Assembly: GCF_001654925.1 (NCBI RefSeq)
Contig: NZ_LXER01000006.1
Span: 124,001 to 188,000 of the forward strand
Direction: 5' to 3'
From: Buttiauxella brennerae ATCC 51605
GTDB taxonomy: Bacteria > Pseudomonadota > Gammaproteobacteria > Enterobacterales > Enterobacteriaceae
DNA: 64,000 nt
A program made the translations under genes and the position numbers. The notes under the pieces are model-generated. The model made no database searches. It saw only the letters and a program-made list of their open reading frames with translations, and was not told the DNA's origin. This document shows positions 57,801 through 64,000 of this stretch, piece by piece (the stretch's first letter is position 1; the number at the start of each line of letters is the position of its first letter).

Positions 57801-58241
57801 GAAGTGATTATCCCGAACAAAGCATTTGTGACGGAGCGTCTGATCAACTGGTCGCTTACCGACACCATCACCCGCGTGGTTATCCGCCTGGGCGTGGCGT
57901 ACGGTTCGGATCTGGATAAAGTGCGTGAGATCTTACTGAAAGCGGCGCATGAACACCCGAAAGTGATGCACGACCCGGAACCGACGGTGTTCTTCACCAC
58001 CTTCGGGGCCAGCACGTTAGATCACGAACTGCGCCTGTATGTGCGTGAACTGCGTGACCGCAGCTACACCGTTGATGAGCTGAACCGGACTATCGATCGT
58101 CTGTGTCGCGAAAATGGCATTAACATCGCCTTCAACCAACTCGAAGTGCATTTGCGTAATGACAAAGGCAATGAACTGACAGAAGTGAAACGCGATATCA
58201 AGGGCAACACAAACGGTGACGACATCGTTCCAGCCCAGTAA
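54861..58241 (+). CDS. mscK: potassium-dependent mechanosensitive channel MscK
   Basis: A 1126-residue inner-membrane protein. It has a signal peptide (about 1-36), a long periplasmic coiled-coil/helical domain to about residue 490, eleven predicted transmembrane helices, and a C-terminal MscS-like pore (GLGFGLQEIFGNFVSGLIILFE) and cytosolic vestibule. It relieves osmotic downshock. It is about the length of E. coli MscK (1120) and follows acrR as there. Confidence 0.97.
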   Translation: MPQLLCSLYSRRVSARFLLITFVSLFCILAQPVWAQKNNSDLPSRDEIQNQLSVLNKQKTLSPNDKLTQQDLNETLEVLDKIDRVKDETAKLHQQVTEAPKALRKATDALNEIKSQQENAANEAAEIEALNLRQLESRLNDLLTELQNAQSDLATWNSQLISLQTQPERVQNAMTAASTQLEAIRSRLNGVTPGAADLRPSQQNLLLAQQALLNAQLDQQRDSLKGNTVLQDALQKQRDYTNAHINQMELTLQLLQKAVSSKRLTLTQQTAQDAIDSEDTVKIQQNPLVKQELDINHQLSQRLIDATQHANEMVPSSMRIKNTLDRALQSERNLKEQIAVLKGSLLLSRILYQQQQQNLPSAEDTEDLTNRIADIRLEQFDVNQQRDALFQPEELVAKIEDGHKTDVTPEVHNALLQVLDTRRELLDQLNKQLGLQLMLAINLQNNQQQLQNVTKSLDQILTEQIFWVTSNKPMDWDWLKSLPSSLKDQFKNARINFKGPESSLKILAILLLMIPALLLAGIIRWRFKAIDRYLEKQASRVGQLRNDSQMLTPKAIALTLVKVLPGALVIYSVGLVFASMQINISEYMLAFCKQLSLSWLVFGLTYQVLSTNGVAVSHFNMAPQLCSHYRRQLVRIGIALLPLLFWSVLGERSPLHLVEDALGQLIIFFNLLLITALVFPMCRENWRNKNNHTMQLFTVTMMGVVPVVLIVLTAMGYFYTTLRLAGRWIETIYLILIWNLVYQTVLRGLSVAARRMAYRRAVARRENLVKEGAEGGEPVEEPPLALDQINQQTMRLAIIALFALFAIVFYTIWSDLFGVFGYLDSIQLWSYSASEAGVAVVKNVTMGSLLFAMIAFAVAWVLIRNLPGLLEVLVLSRLQMRQGASYAITTILNYVITAVGAMTIFGSLGVSWDKLQWLAAALSVGLGFGLQEIFGNFVSGLIILFERPVRIGDTVTIGAYSGSVSKIRIRATTITDFDRKEVIIPNKAFVTERLINWSLTDTITRVVIRLGVAYGSDLDKVREILLKAAHEHPKVMHDPEPTVFFTTFGASTLDHELRLYVRELRDRSYTVDELNRTIDRLCRENGINIAFNQLEVHLRNDKGNELTEVKRDIKGNTNGDDIVPAQ

Positions 58242-58244
58242 AAA

Positions 58245-58400
58245 TTAGCGGGAGGCTTTCTCTTCCCGCTTACGCAAAAAATCCTGACGGACAATCTCAA
58301 GCGCTGCGAGCGCGGTTTCCGTCGGGATTTCATGTTGTTCCAGCAGCATTATCAAATCGACAGCCAGTTTCACTTCGTCTGGCGCGTTATCCAGTGACAT
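58245..58400 (-). CDS. ybaM: small conserved protein YbaM
   Basis: A 51-residue protein ([21 protein letters not shown] at the start), colinear with the 53-residue E. coli YbaM. It follows priC after 38 bp and ends 3 bp from the convergent mscK. The frame is open further upstream to 58502, but the family start and length favour 58400. Function unknown. Confidence 0.9.
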   Translation of the reverse strand: MSLDNAPDEVKLAVDLIMLLEQHEIPTETALAALEIVRQDFLRKREEKASR

Positions 58401-58438
58401 TACGTTTATCCGTTCAAGTAAATGGTTTGGTTTAGGCG

Positions 58439-58975
58439 TTAGCTTAGCCCACGTTCCCTGCGTTCGATGGACCGTTCGATACGCGTTAAAGCCTGGCGAC
58501 AACGCTGCAAACGGCCTTCAAGAGCGGCCAGTTCCTTCTGGAGCTTTTGTTGCCCGGCGAGCGTGACCTGTACTGAAAGCTGGCTTTCACGATCGCTAAT
58601 CATAATCTGGATGCGGCGCTCATAATCCTGGTGAGTGGAGAGCTTCTCATACAAGTTTTCGACAACCGGCGGTTGCGGATCGTTTTTACGCATCTTCCAG
58701 GTCGCCAGTTCGCGCTGCAAAGCGGAAATCTGCGCCACCAGCTTTTCGGCCAGATACGCAACTTGCTCCGCTTTACCCACTTTCACGCTAAGCTGTAGCT
58801 GTGCGAGATTTGCCTGAACTTCGGTCAGATAATCTTTAAGTTGCGTGCTGTGAGTGGAAAACAGTTTACGATCGAAGCGGGCTTGTGAGGCGCGTTGCAA
58901 TGAAATCGGCTCGATGGCCCCCGCGAGTTCCGCGACGCGAGCATCCAAAGCTTGTAACAGCGAAGCGGTTTTCAC
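58439..58975 (-). CDS. priC: primosomal replication protein PriC
   Basis: A 178-residue helical protein that binds SSB and loads DnaB at stalled forks in the PriA-independent restart pathway. Long amphipathic helices with many Gln/Arg ([13 protein letters not shown] to [13 protein letters not shown]) match the family (175 residues in E. coli). It is divergent from ybaN across 56 bp. Confidence 0.95.
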   Translation of the reverse strand: MKTASLLQALDARVAELAGAIEPISLQRASQARFDRKLFSTHSTQLKDYLTEVQANLAQLQLSVKVGKAEQVAYLAEKLVAQISALQRELATWKMRKNDPQPPVVENLYEKLSTHQDYERRIQIMISDRESQLSVQVTLAGQQKLQKELAALEGRLQRCRQALTRIERSIERRERGLS

Positions 58976-59031
58976 AAAATGACTCTCCAGTGTTGCACAT
59001 GTTAAGTGCCAGATTATTGACGGAATGAGGA

Positions 59032-59409
59032 ATGAAACGGACTATTTTAATCATCATTGGTTGGCTGGCGGTAGTGCTTGCGACGCTGGGTGTCGTCCTG
59101 CCTTTGCTTCCCACAACCCCATTCTTACTGCTGGCGGCCTGGTGCTTCGCCCGTTCTTCACCGCGCTTTCACCACTGGTTATTGTATCGCTCATGGTTTG
59201 GCAGTTATATCCGCCACTGGCAGGACCACCGTGCGCTGCCGCCGGGGGCGAAACCCAGGGCGCTGATTTTCATCGTATTAACCTTTGCGGTCTCCCTTTA
59301 TCTGGTCAATATTCTGTGGGTCAGACTACTATTATTAGTGATGATGTGCGCGCTGCTGTTCTTTATGTGGCGGATGCCGGTCATTGACGAAAAGCAACAA
59401 AAGCCATAA
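59032..59409 (+). CDS. ybaN: DUF454 membrane protein YbaN
   Basis: A 125-residue inner-membrane protein with three or four helices and the DUF454 motifs GVVLPLLPTTPFLLLAAWCFARSSPRFHHWLL. Length and position match E. coli YbaN. Function unknown. Confidence 0.94.
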   Translation: MKRTILIIIGWLAVVLATLGVVLPLLPTTPFLLLAAWCFARSSPRFHHWLLYRSWFGSYIRHWQDHRALPPGAKPRALIFIVLTFAVSLYLVNILWVRLLLLVMMCALLFFMWRMPVIDEKQQKP

Positions 59410-59547
59410 AGCGCATTTGCGGTGGTTGCAATTGTTGATGCCAGCCAGTAAATTCGACCGTTTTCGAGCACGGTATGACCGATTATTGAACGTTTAATAA
59501 ATCCGTCTCGTGCTTTGTTAGAATCATGTTTTTAGCAGGCATTAATT

Positions 59548-60099
59548 ATGACCGCGACTGCGCAGCAGCTTGAATATCTGAAAAACAGCATCAAAAGCAT
59601 TCCAGACTACCCAAAACCTGGGATCTTATTCCGTGACGTTACCAGCTTGCTTGAAGATCCGAAAGCTTACGCCACCAGCATCGAATTATTAGTCTCACGT
59701 TTTAAAGACACCGGTATCACCAAAGTGGTGGGTACTGAAGCGCGTGGGTTCTTGTTTGGTGCACCGGTTGCGTTGGAATTGGGCGTTGGTTTTGTGCCAG
59801 TGCGCAAGCCTGGTAAACTTCCGCGTGAAACTATCGCTGAAAACTACGAGCTGGAATACGGCACCGATCAACTGGAAATCCACGTTGATGCAATCCAGCC
59901 TGGCGACAAAGTGCTGGTGGTGGATGACCTGCTGGCAACTGGCGGGACCATCGAAGCCACCGTGAAGCTGATCCGCCGTTTGGGTGGAGAAGTGACTGAC
60001 GCTGCGTTTATCATCAATCTGTTTGATATTGGTGGTGAGCAGCGCCTGGAAAAAATGGGCGTGAAAAGCTACAGCCTCGTGCTTTTCCCTGGTCACTGA
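59548..60099 (+). CDS. apt: adenine phosphoribosyltransferase Apt
   Basis: A 183-residue enzyme that makes AMP from adenine and PRPP for purine salvage. The PRPP-binding motif is [13 protein letters not shown] (about 127-139), and EARGFLFG and RKPGKLP complete the active site. It precedes dnaX as in E. coli. Confidence 0.97.
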   Translation: MTATAQQLEYLKNSIKSIPDYPKPGILFRDVTSLLEDPKAYATSIELLVSRFKDTGITKVVGTEARGFLFGAPVALELGVGFVPVRKPGKLPRETIAENYELEYGTDQLEIHVDAIQPGDKVLVVDDLLATGGTIEATVKLIRRLGGEVTDAAFIINLFDIGGEQRLEKMGVKSYSLVLFPGH

Positions 60100-60123
60100 G
60101 TTCTGCCTCACCTCTTCAGTCTA

Positions 60124-60148
60124 AAGCCTCGCCCGATGGGTGAGGCTT
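60124..60148 (+). terminator. probable terminator after apt
   Basis: AAGCCTCGCCC, GAT and GGGTGAGGCTT form a hairpin with one mismatch, followed by ATGTTAG rather than a clean U-run. Partial termination before dnaX is plausible. Confidence 0.45.
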
Positions 60149-60198
60149 ATGTTAGCATTACCCCTCAATTCACTCCCGCGATGTAGAGCCTATCTCGA

Positions 60199-62124
60199 AT
60201 GAGCTACCAGGTCTTAGCCCGCAAATGGCGGCCACAAACTTTTGCTGATGTAGTCGGCCAGCAACACGTGTTGACTGCCCTGGCTAATGGCTTATCCATG
60301 GGCCGAATCCACCACGCCTATCTCTTTTCAGGGACGCGCGGCGTGGGTAAAACGTCCATCGCTCGCCTGTTGGCGAAAGGGTTAAATTGTGAAACCGGCA
60401 TTACCGCCACCCCGTGTGGTGTATGTGATAACTGCCGCGAAATCGAACAAGGTCGCTTTGTCGATCTGATTGAAATTGATGCCGCCTCGCGTACCAAAGT
60501 AGAAGATACGCGTGATCTGCTGGACAACGTTCAGTACGCCCCGGCGCGTGGCCGTTTCAAAGTCTACCTTATTGATGAAGTGCACATGCTCTCCCGCCAC
60601 AGCTTCAACGCATTGTTGAAGACGCTGGAAGAGCCGCCATCGCACGTCAAATTCCTGCTGGCGACGACCGATCCGCAAAAACTGCCGGTCACGATTCTTT
60701 CTCGCTGCCTGCAATTCCACCTGAAAGCGCTGGATGTCGAACAAATCCGCCATCAGTTGGAACACATTCTCGGCGAAGAAAAAATACCCAGCGAAACCCG
60801 TGCGCTGCAACTGTTGGCTCGCGCCGCAGATGGCAGCCTGCGTGACGCGTTAAGCCTTACCGACCAGGCGATTGCCAGCGGTGACGGCCATGTCACTACC
60901 GCGGCTGTCAGCACGATGCTGGGCACGCTTGATGACGACCAGGCCCTTTCGCTGATAGAAGCGATGGTGCAGGCCGATGGCGAGCGCGTAATGAGTTTGC
61001 TCAACGAGGCCGCCGGGCGCGGTGTCGAGTGGGAAGCTCTGTTGGTTGAAATGCTGAGCTTGCTGCACCGTGTGGCAATGGTGCAACTGTCTCCTGCCGC
61101 ATTGGGCAGTGATATGGCCGCCATTGAACAGCGTATGCGTGAGTTAGCGCGTGTCGTGCCACCTGCCGAAGTCCAACTTTATTATCAAACCCTGCTGATT
61201 GGCCGCAAAGAGCTTTCGTGGGCTCCGGACCGCCGCATGGGCATTGAAATGACGCTGTTGCGTGCGCTGGCATTCCACCCGCGCAAGCCGCTCCCGGAGC
61301 CAGAGCAACCGCGCCAGGCGCCGAGTATTCCTGTGATCAACCCGGTTCCGGTGCGCCAGCAAATGGCACAAACACCGCAGCCCCGGCCAGATGAAACCGC
61401 GCTACCGGACACCACCAGTCAGGTACTACAAGCGCGAACACAGCTCATGCGCCAGCAGGGAGCCAACAAAGCAAAAAAGAGTGAGCCGGCAGCGCCAAAT
61501 TTAGCGCGGCCGGCAAAGAACACCACCGCTCTGGAACGTTTAGCCTCGGTGAGCGAGCGTATCCAGTCCCGGCCCGCAGCACTTGCAGAAGAAAAGCCAG
61601 AGCCCAAGCCCGAGGCTTATCGCTGGAAGTCGCAAATTGTTTCTGATGTCGTTGAAGAACCGGTCGCGACACCAAAAGCATTAAAGCGCGCGATGGAGCA
61701 TGAGAAAACGCCAGAGCTTGCGCAAAAGCTGGCTGTGGAAGCCATTGAGCGCGATAGCTGGTCGGCTGAAATTAGCCAACTGGTGCTGCCAAAATTAGTG
61801 CAGCAGCTGGCGCTGAACGCCTGGAAAGAGCAGGACGGCAACCGGGTGTGTTTACACTTGCGCCCGGCACTACGACATTTGAATTCACCGTCGGCGCAGA
61901 AAACGCTGGTGGACGCGTTGAGTACTTTTAGTGGTGAAACTGTTGAGCTGACTATTATTGAAGATGATAATCTTGCACAACGTACCCCGCTGGAGTGGCG
62001 TCAGGCTATCTATGAAGAGAAGCTTGCGAACGCGCGGGAATCAATGAGAACTGACAATAACATTCAGACGCTGCGTCGTTTCTTTGATGCGGAACTGGAT
62101 GAAGACAGTATTCGACCTATTTGA
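60199..62124 (+). CDS. dnaX: DNA polymerase III tau/gamma subunit DnaX
   Basis: A 641-residue clamp-loader subunit (tau). Domain I is AAA+ with Walker A GTRGVGKTS (about 45-53), zinc-module cysteines in NCETGITATPCGVCDNC and Walker B VYLIDEVHML. Later domains bind DnaB and the polymerase. The shorter gamma form (about 428 residues) is produced by the -1 frameshift signal at 61473. First gene of the dnaX-ybaB unit. Confidence 0.98.
   Translation: MSYQVLARKWRPQTFADVVGQQHVLTALANGLSMGRIHHAYLFSGTRGVGKTSIARLLAKGLNCETGITATPCGVCDNCREIEQGRFVDLIEIDAASRTKVEDTRDLLDNVQYAPARGRFKVYLIDEVHMLSRHSFNALLKTLEEPPSHVKFLLATTDPQKLPVTILSRCLQFHLKALDVEQIRHQLEHILGEEKIPSETRALQLLARAADGSLRDALSLTDQAIASGDGHVTTAAVSTMLGTLDDDQALSLIEAMVQADGERVMSLLNEAAGRGVEWEALLVEMLSLLHRVAMVQLSPAALGSDMAAIEQRMRELARVVPPAEVQLYYQTLLIGRKELSWAPDRRMGIEMTLLRALAFHPRKPLPEPEQPRQAPSIPVINPVPVRQQMAQTPQPRPDETALPDTTSQVLQARTQLMRQQGANKAKKSEPAAPNLARPAKNTTALERLASVSERIQSRPAALAEEKPEPKPEAYRWKSQIVSDVVEEPVATPKALKRAMEHEKTPELAQKLAVEAIERDSWSAEISQLVLPKLVQQLALNAWKEQDGNRVCLHLRPALRHLNSPSAQKTLVDALSTFSGETVELTIIEDDNLAQRTPLEWRQAIYEEKLANARESMRTDNNIQTLRRFFDAELDEDSIRPI
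61455..61520 (+). promoter_or_regulatory. dnaX programmed -1 frameshift signal
   Basis: The slippery heptamer A AAA AAG is at 61473-61479 in frame (GCA AAA AAG). After a -1 slip the next codons are GAG TGA, ending gamma after one Glu. AGGGAGC, a Shine-Dalgarno-like stimulator, lies about 10 bases upstream. A GC-rich stem (GAGCCGGC...GCCGGC) lies downstream. All three elements match the E. coli signal. Confidence 0.92.
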
Positions 62125-62134
62125 CAGACCGGTT

Positions 62135-62259
62135 ATACCCTTCGCCCTTCAAGTTGCAGGGTTGTTGGCTGCTCTCGTTCACCCGAATCACTTACTCAAG
62201 TAAGCTCATCGGGATTCATTCGATTGCCGCCTACCTGCATCTTGAAGTAGCTTGGGTAT
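62135..62259. repeat. ERIC element between dnaX and ybaB
   Basis: A 125-bp element with ends ATACCC...GGGTAT and the ERIC core TTCACCCGAATCACTTACTC then AAGTAAGCTCATCGGGATTC. It is very similar to the copy at 53893-54018. It will form a long hairpin in the dnaX-ybaB transcript. Confidence 0.9.
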
Positions 62260-62336
62260 ATGCCGGTTTGTTGTAAACCCTGATAGCCGTTAATCGTCAC
62301 GTACGGTTAGTCGGCCCGAGCAAAAGAGAGAAGACT

Positions 62337-62666
62337 ATGTTTGGAAAAGGCGGTCTGGGCAACATCATGAAGCAAGCCCAGCAGATGCAGGAAAAAATGG
62401 CCCAGGTTCAGGAAGAAATCGCCCAAATGGAAGTCACTGGCGAATCTGGCGCGGGTCTGGTCAAAGTCACCATCAACGGCGCGCACAACTGCCGTCGCGT
62501 GGAAATCGATCCAAGCCTGATGGAAGACGACAAAGAGATGGTTGAAGATCTGGTTGCTGCGGCCTTCAACGATGCTGCTCGTCGTATCGGCGAAGCGCAG
62601 AAAGAGAAAATGGCGGGTGTTTCCAACGGGATGCAGTTGCCACCAGGCTTCAAAATGCCATTCTGA
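62337..62666 (+). CDS. ybaB: nucleoid-associated protein YbaB
   Basis: A 109-residue YbaB/EbfC DNA-binding protein ([21 protein letters not shown] onward) that forms tweezer-shaped dimers. In E. coli it lies between dnaX and recR in one operon; here recR does not follow. GAGAGAAGAC precedes the ATG. Confidence 0.97.
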   Translation: MFGKGGLGNIMKQAQQMQEKMAQVQEEIAQMEVTGESGAGLVKVTINGAHNCRRVEIDPSLMEDDKEMVEDLVAAAFNDAARRIGEAQKEKMAGVSNGMQLPPGFKMPF

Positions 62667-62675
62667 TTTGCCTTT

Positions 62676-62710
62676 CTCCCTCTCCTGTGGGAGAGGGCTG
62701 GGGTGAGGGC
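62676..62710. repeat. GAGAGGG-type intergenic repeat
   Basis: TCTCCCTCTCCTGTGGGAGA plus GGGCTGGGGTGAGGGC is nearly identical to 10754-10789. It can form a CCCTCTCC/GGAGAGGG hairpin at the end of ybaB, between convergent genes. Confidence 0.75.
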
Positions 62711-62721
62711 ATTTTGCGCTC

Positions 62722-63633
62722 TCACTCCTCTTCAAACTCCGCATAACTCTCCACCAGAAAATCAATCAATGCCCTGACCGCCGGTAACTGACCGCGCCGC
62801 GAAGGAAACACCAAATGAATAACCTCACGTCTTGCTCGCCACTCGGGTAACAAACGCACCAGGCTTCCATCTGCCAGTTGCTTGTTAACCATCAATATTG
62901 GCAACTGAACCAGTCCCACTCCCGCCAGCGCAGCCGCACGTAGTGCATCCATATCGGTAGTCACAAAGCGTGGTTTGTGGTGCAGCGTCACTTCATGATT
63001 ATCCTCACCGAACAAACACCAGCGGTAAACTTGCTGCGGTTTTGATAACGCCAGACTTGGCCAGTGCTGAAGGTCGGCAGGAGATGTGGGCTGAGTAAAG
63101 CGCTCAACCAGTTCGGGACTTGCCACCAGGCACATGCCGCGGTCCGCCAGCTTGCGCATCACCAGATCACTATCTTCCAGTGGCAATGGGCGAACTCGCA
63201 CCGCTAAATCGACATTTTCATTGAGCACATCAACCTGGCGGTTTGTCTCTTCAAGCTGCACGGTGACCTGCGGATAAAGCGCCATAAACTTCGCCAGCAT
63301 TTCTCCGATATGCACATGCAGCAGGGCAATCGGGCAGCTCAGGCGAATCAGCCCACGAGGCTCTGCGCGTAACGAGTTAATCGCTTCCTGCGCGGCTTCG
63401 GCTTCAATGATCATCGCCTTGCAGTGGCGATAAAAAATCTGCCCGGCCTCGGTTACCGTGAAGCTGCGTGTTGAACGCTGAATCAAACGTGTCTCAAGAC
63501 TTTCTTCCAGTAGTGCAATACGGCGACTCAAGCGTGATTTCGGAATGCCGATAACGCGGCTTGCTGGAGAAAACCCTCCGTTATCCACCACTTGCACGAA
63601 ATACCACAGATCGTTGAGGTCTTGCATTGCCAT
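62722..63633 (-). CDS. LysR-family transcription regulator
   Basis: A 303-residue regulator with an N-terminal HTH (about 5-60, GGFSPASRVIGIPKSRLSRRIALLEESL) and a substrate-binding domain (about 92-295). The subtype has PKSRLSRRI in the recognition helix, as in regulators of quinone- or redox-linked genes. It is divergent from a pirin gene across 104 bp and likely controls it. Both are absent from this place in E. coli. Confidence 0.88.
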   Translation of the reverse strand: MAMQDLNDLWYFVQVVDNGGFSPASRVIGIPKSRLSRRIALLEESLETRLIQRSTRSFTVTEAGQIFYRHCKAMIIEAEAAQEAINSLRAEPRGLIRLSCPIALLHVHIGEMLAKFMALYPQVTVQLEETNRQVDVLNENVDLAVRVRPLPLEDSDLVMRKLADRGMCLVASPELVERFTQPTSPADLQHWPSLALSKPQQVYRWCLFGEDNHEVTLHHKPRFVTTDMDALRAAALAGVGLVQLPILMVNKQLADGSLVRLLPEWRARREVIHLVFPSRRGQLPAVRALIDFLVESYAEFEEE

Positions 63634-63737
63634 TGTCCTGTTTATGGAACACTGAGTTCATTTTCAGAGTCTACCGGGGAATTCGTCTTATGAGTAAGCT
63701 TTATCTCAACAGAAATCGACACTCAATGGAGATAACG

Positions 63738-64000
63738 ATGAAATCAATTCTTGGCGTTTATTCAGCACCGGCATCCCACTGGGTGGGCGATGGCTTCCCG
63801 GTTCGCTCACTGTTTTCTTACTCAAAATTTGAAAAACAGCTCAGCCCGTTCCTGCTGCTCGATTACGCAGGCCCGGCAGAATTTAAGCCGAGCGTCAAAG
63901 GGCAGCGCGGCGTTGATGTACACCCGCACCGCGGTTTTGAAACCGTCACCATCGTCTACAAAGGCGAAGTGGCACATCGCGACTCCACCGGCAGCGGCGG
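63738..64000 (+). CDS. pirin-family protein (truncated by window end)
   Basis: The first 87 codons are present. MKSILGVYSAPASHWVGDGF leads to the cupin motif HPHRGFETVTIVYKGEVAHRDS, where the His-x-His metal ligands of pirins lie. Many bacterial pirins are quercetin dioxygenases. GGAGATAACG precedes the ATG. It is divergent from the LysR gene. The 3' part lies outside the window. Confidence 0.88.
   Translation, partial: MKSILGVYSAPASHWVGDGFPVRSLFSYSKFEKQLSPFLLLDYAGPAEFKPSVKGQRGVDVHPHRGFETVTIVYKGEVAHRDSTGSG

Overview
This window is chromosomal DNA of a gammaproteobacterium in the Enterobacteriaceae. The gene order queC-ybaE-cof-decR-mdlAB-glnK-amtB-tesB-ybaY-ybaZ-ffs and ybaA-ylaB-ylaC-maa-hha-tomB-acrBAR-mscK-ybaM-priC-ybaN-apt-dnaX-ybaB is that of the 10-minute region of the Escherichia coli map. 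Protein identities look high, two ERIC elements are present, and the NtrC, NorR, Zur and AcrR sites are of enterobacterial type. It is not E. coli itself: norRVW, a YczR/YczE pair, a ManD-like/PTS cluster and a MetNIQ-like transporter with a 2OG-Fe(II) oxygenase lie between ybaA and ylaC, and a LysR/pirin pair sits where recR is expected. I cannot name the genus.

Layout. 1-13079: conserved core ending at the 4.5S RNA gene ffs. 13081-29579: a genomic island of about 16.5 kb integrated in the 3' end of ffs and bounded by 22-bp direct repeats (13059-13080 and 29580-29601). It carries a tyrosine integrase, an HNH endonuclease, a frameshifted membrane protein, small hypotheticals, a SIR2-domain protein, a convergent three-gene unit (HigB-like toxin, XRE-ImmA/IrrE antitoxin/protease, T4 beta-family protein), a serine recombinase with a res-like site, small exported proteins, a frameshifted tyrosine recombinase, a long gene-poor stretch and a replication-like cassette with TTG starts. 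29602-46643: metabolic and stress accessory genes (yczR-like/yczE-like, GNAT, ybaA, norRVW, pdeB, ManD-like/PTS/GntR, MetIN-Q-like plus oxygenase). 46644-64000: core again (orphan Zur-type rpmJ2, ylaC, maa, hha-tomB, acrB-acrA/acrR, mscK, ybaM, priC, ybaN, apt, dnaX, ybaB), then LysR and a truncated pirin gene.

How the genes work together. glnK-amtB is the nitrogen-controlled ammonium uptake unit, with a sigma-54 promoter and NtrC sites. norR and norVW form a nitric-oxide detoxification module with three NorR sites and a sigma-54 promoter. acrAB is the main RND efflux pump, repressed by AcrR; an ERIC element has landed in the acrA-acrR intergenic region, on the acrA side of the operator. The best candidate for an undescribed system is the AT-rich block 17342-21553. 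It pairs a SIR2-family (putative NAD-consuming) protein with a convergent HigB/ImmA-IrrE/beta-protein operon whose promoter lies between two matching operators, inside a recombinase-rich island. A defence role is inferred from domain types and position, not shown by the sequence.
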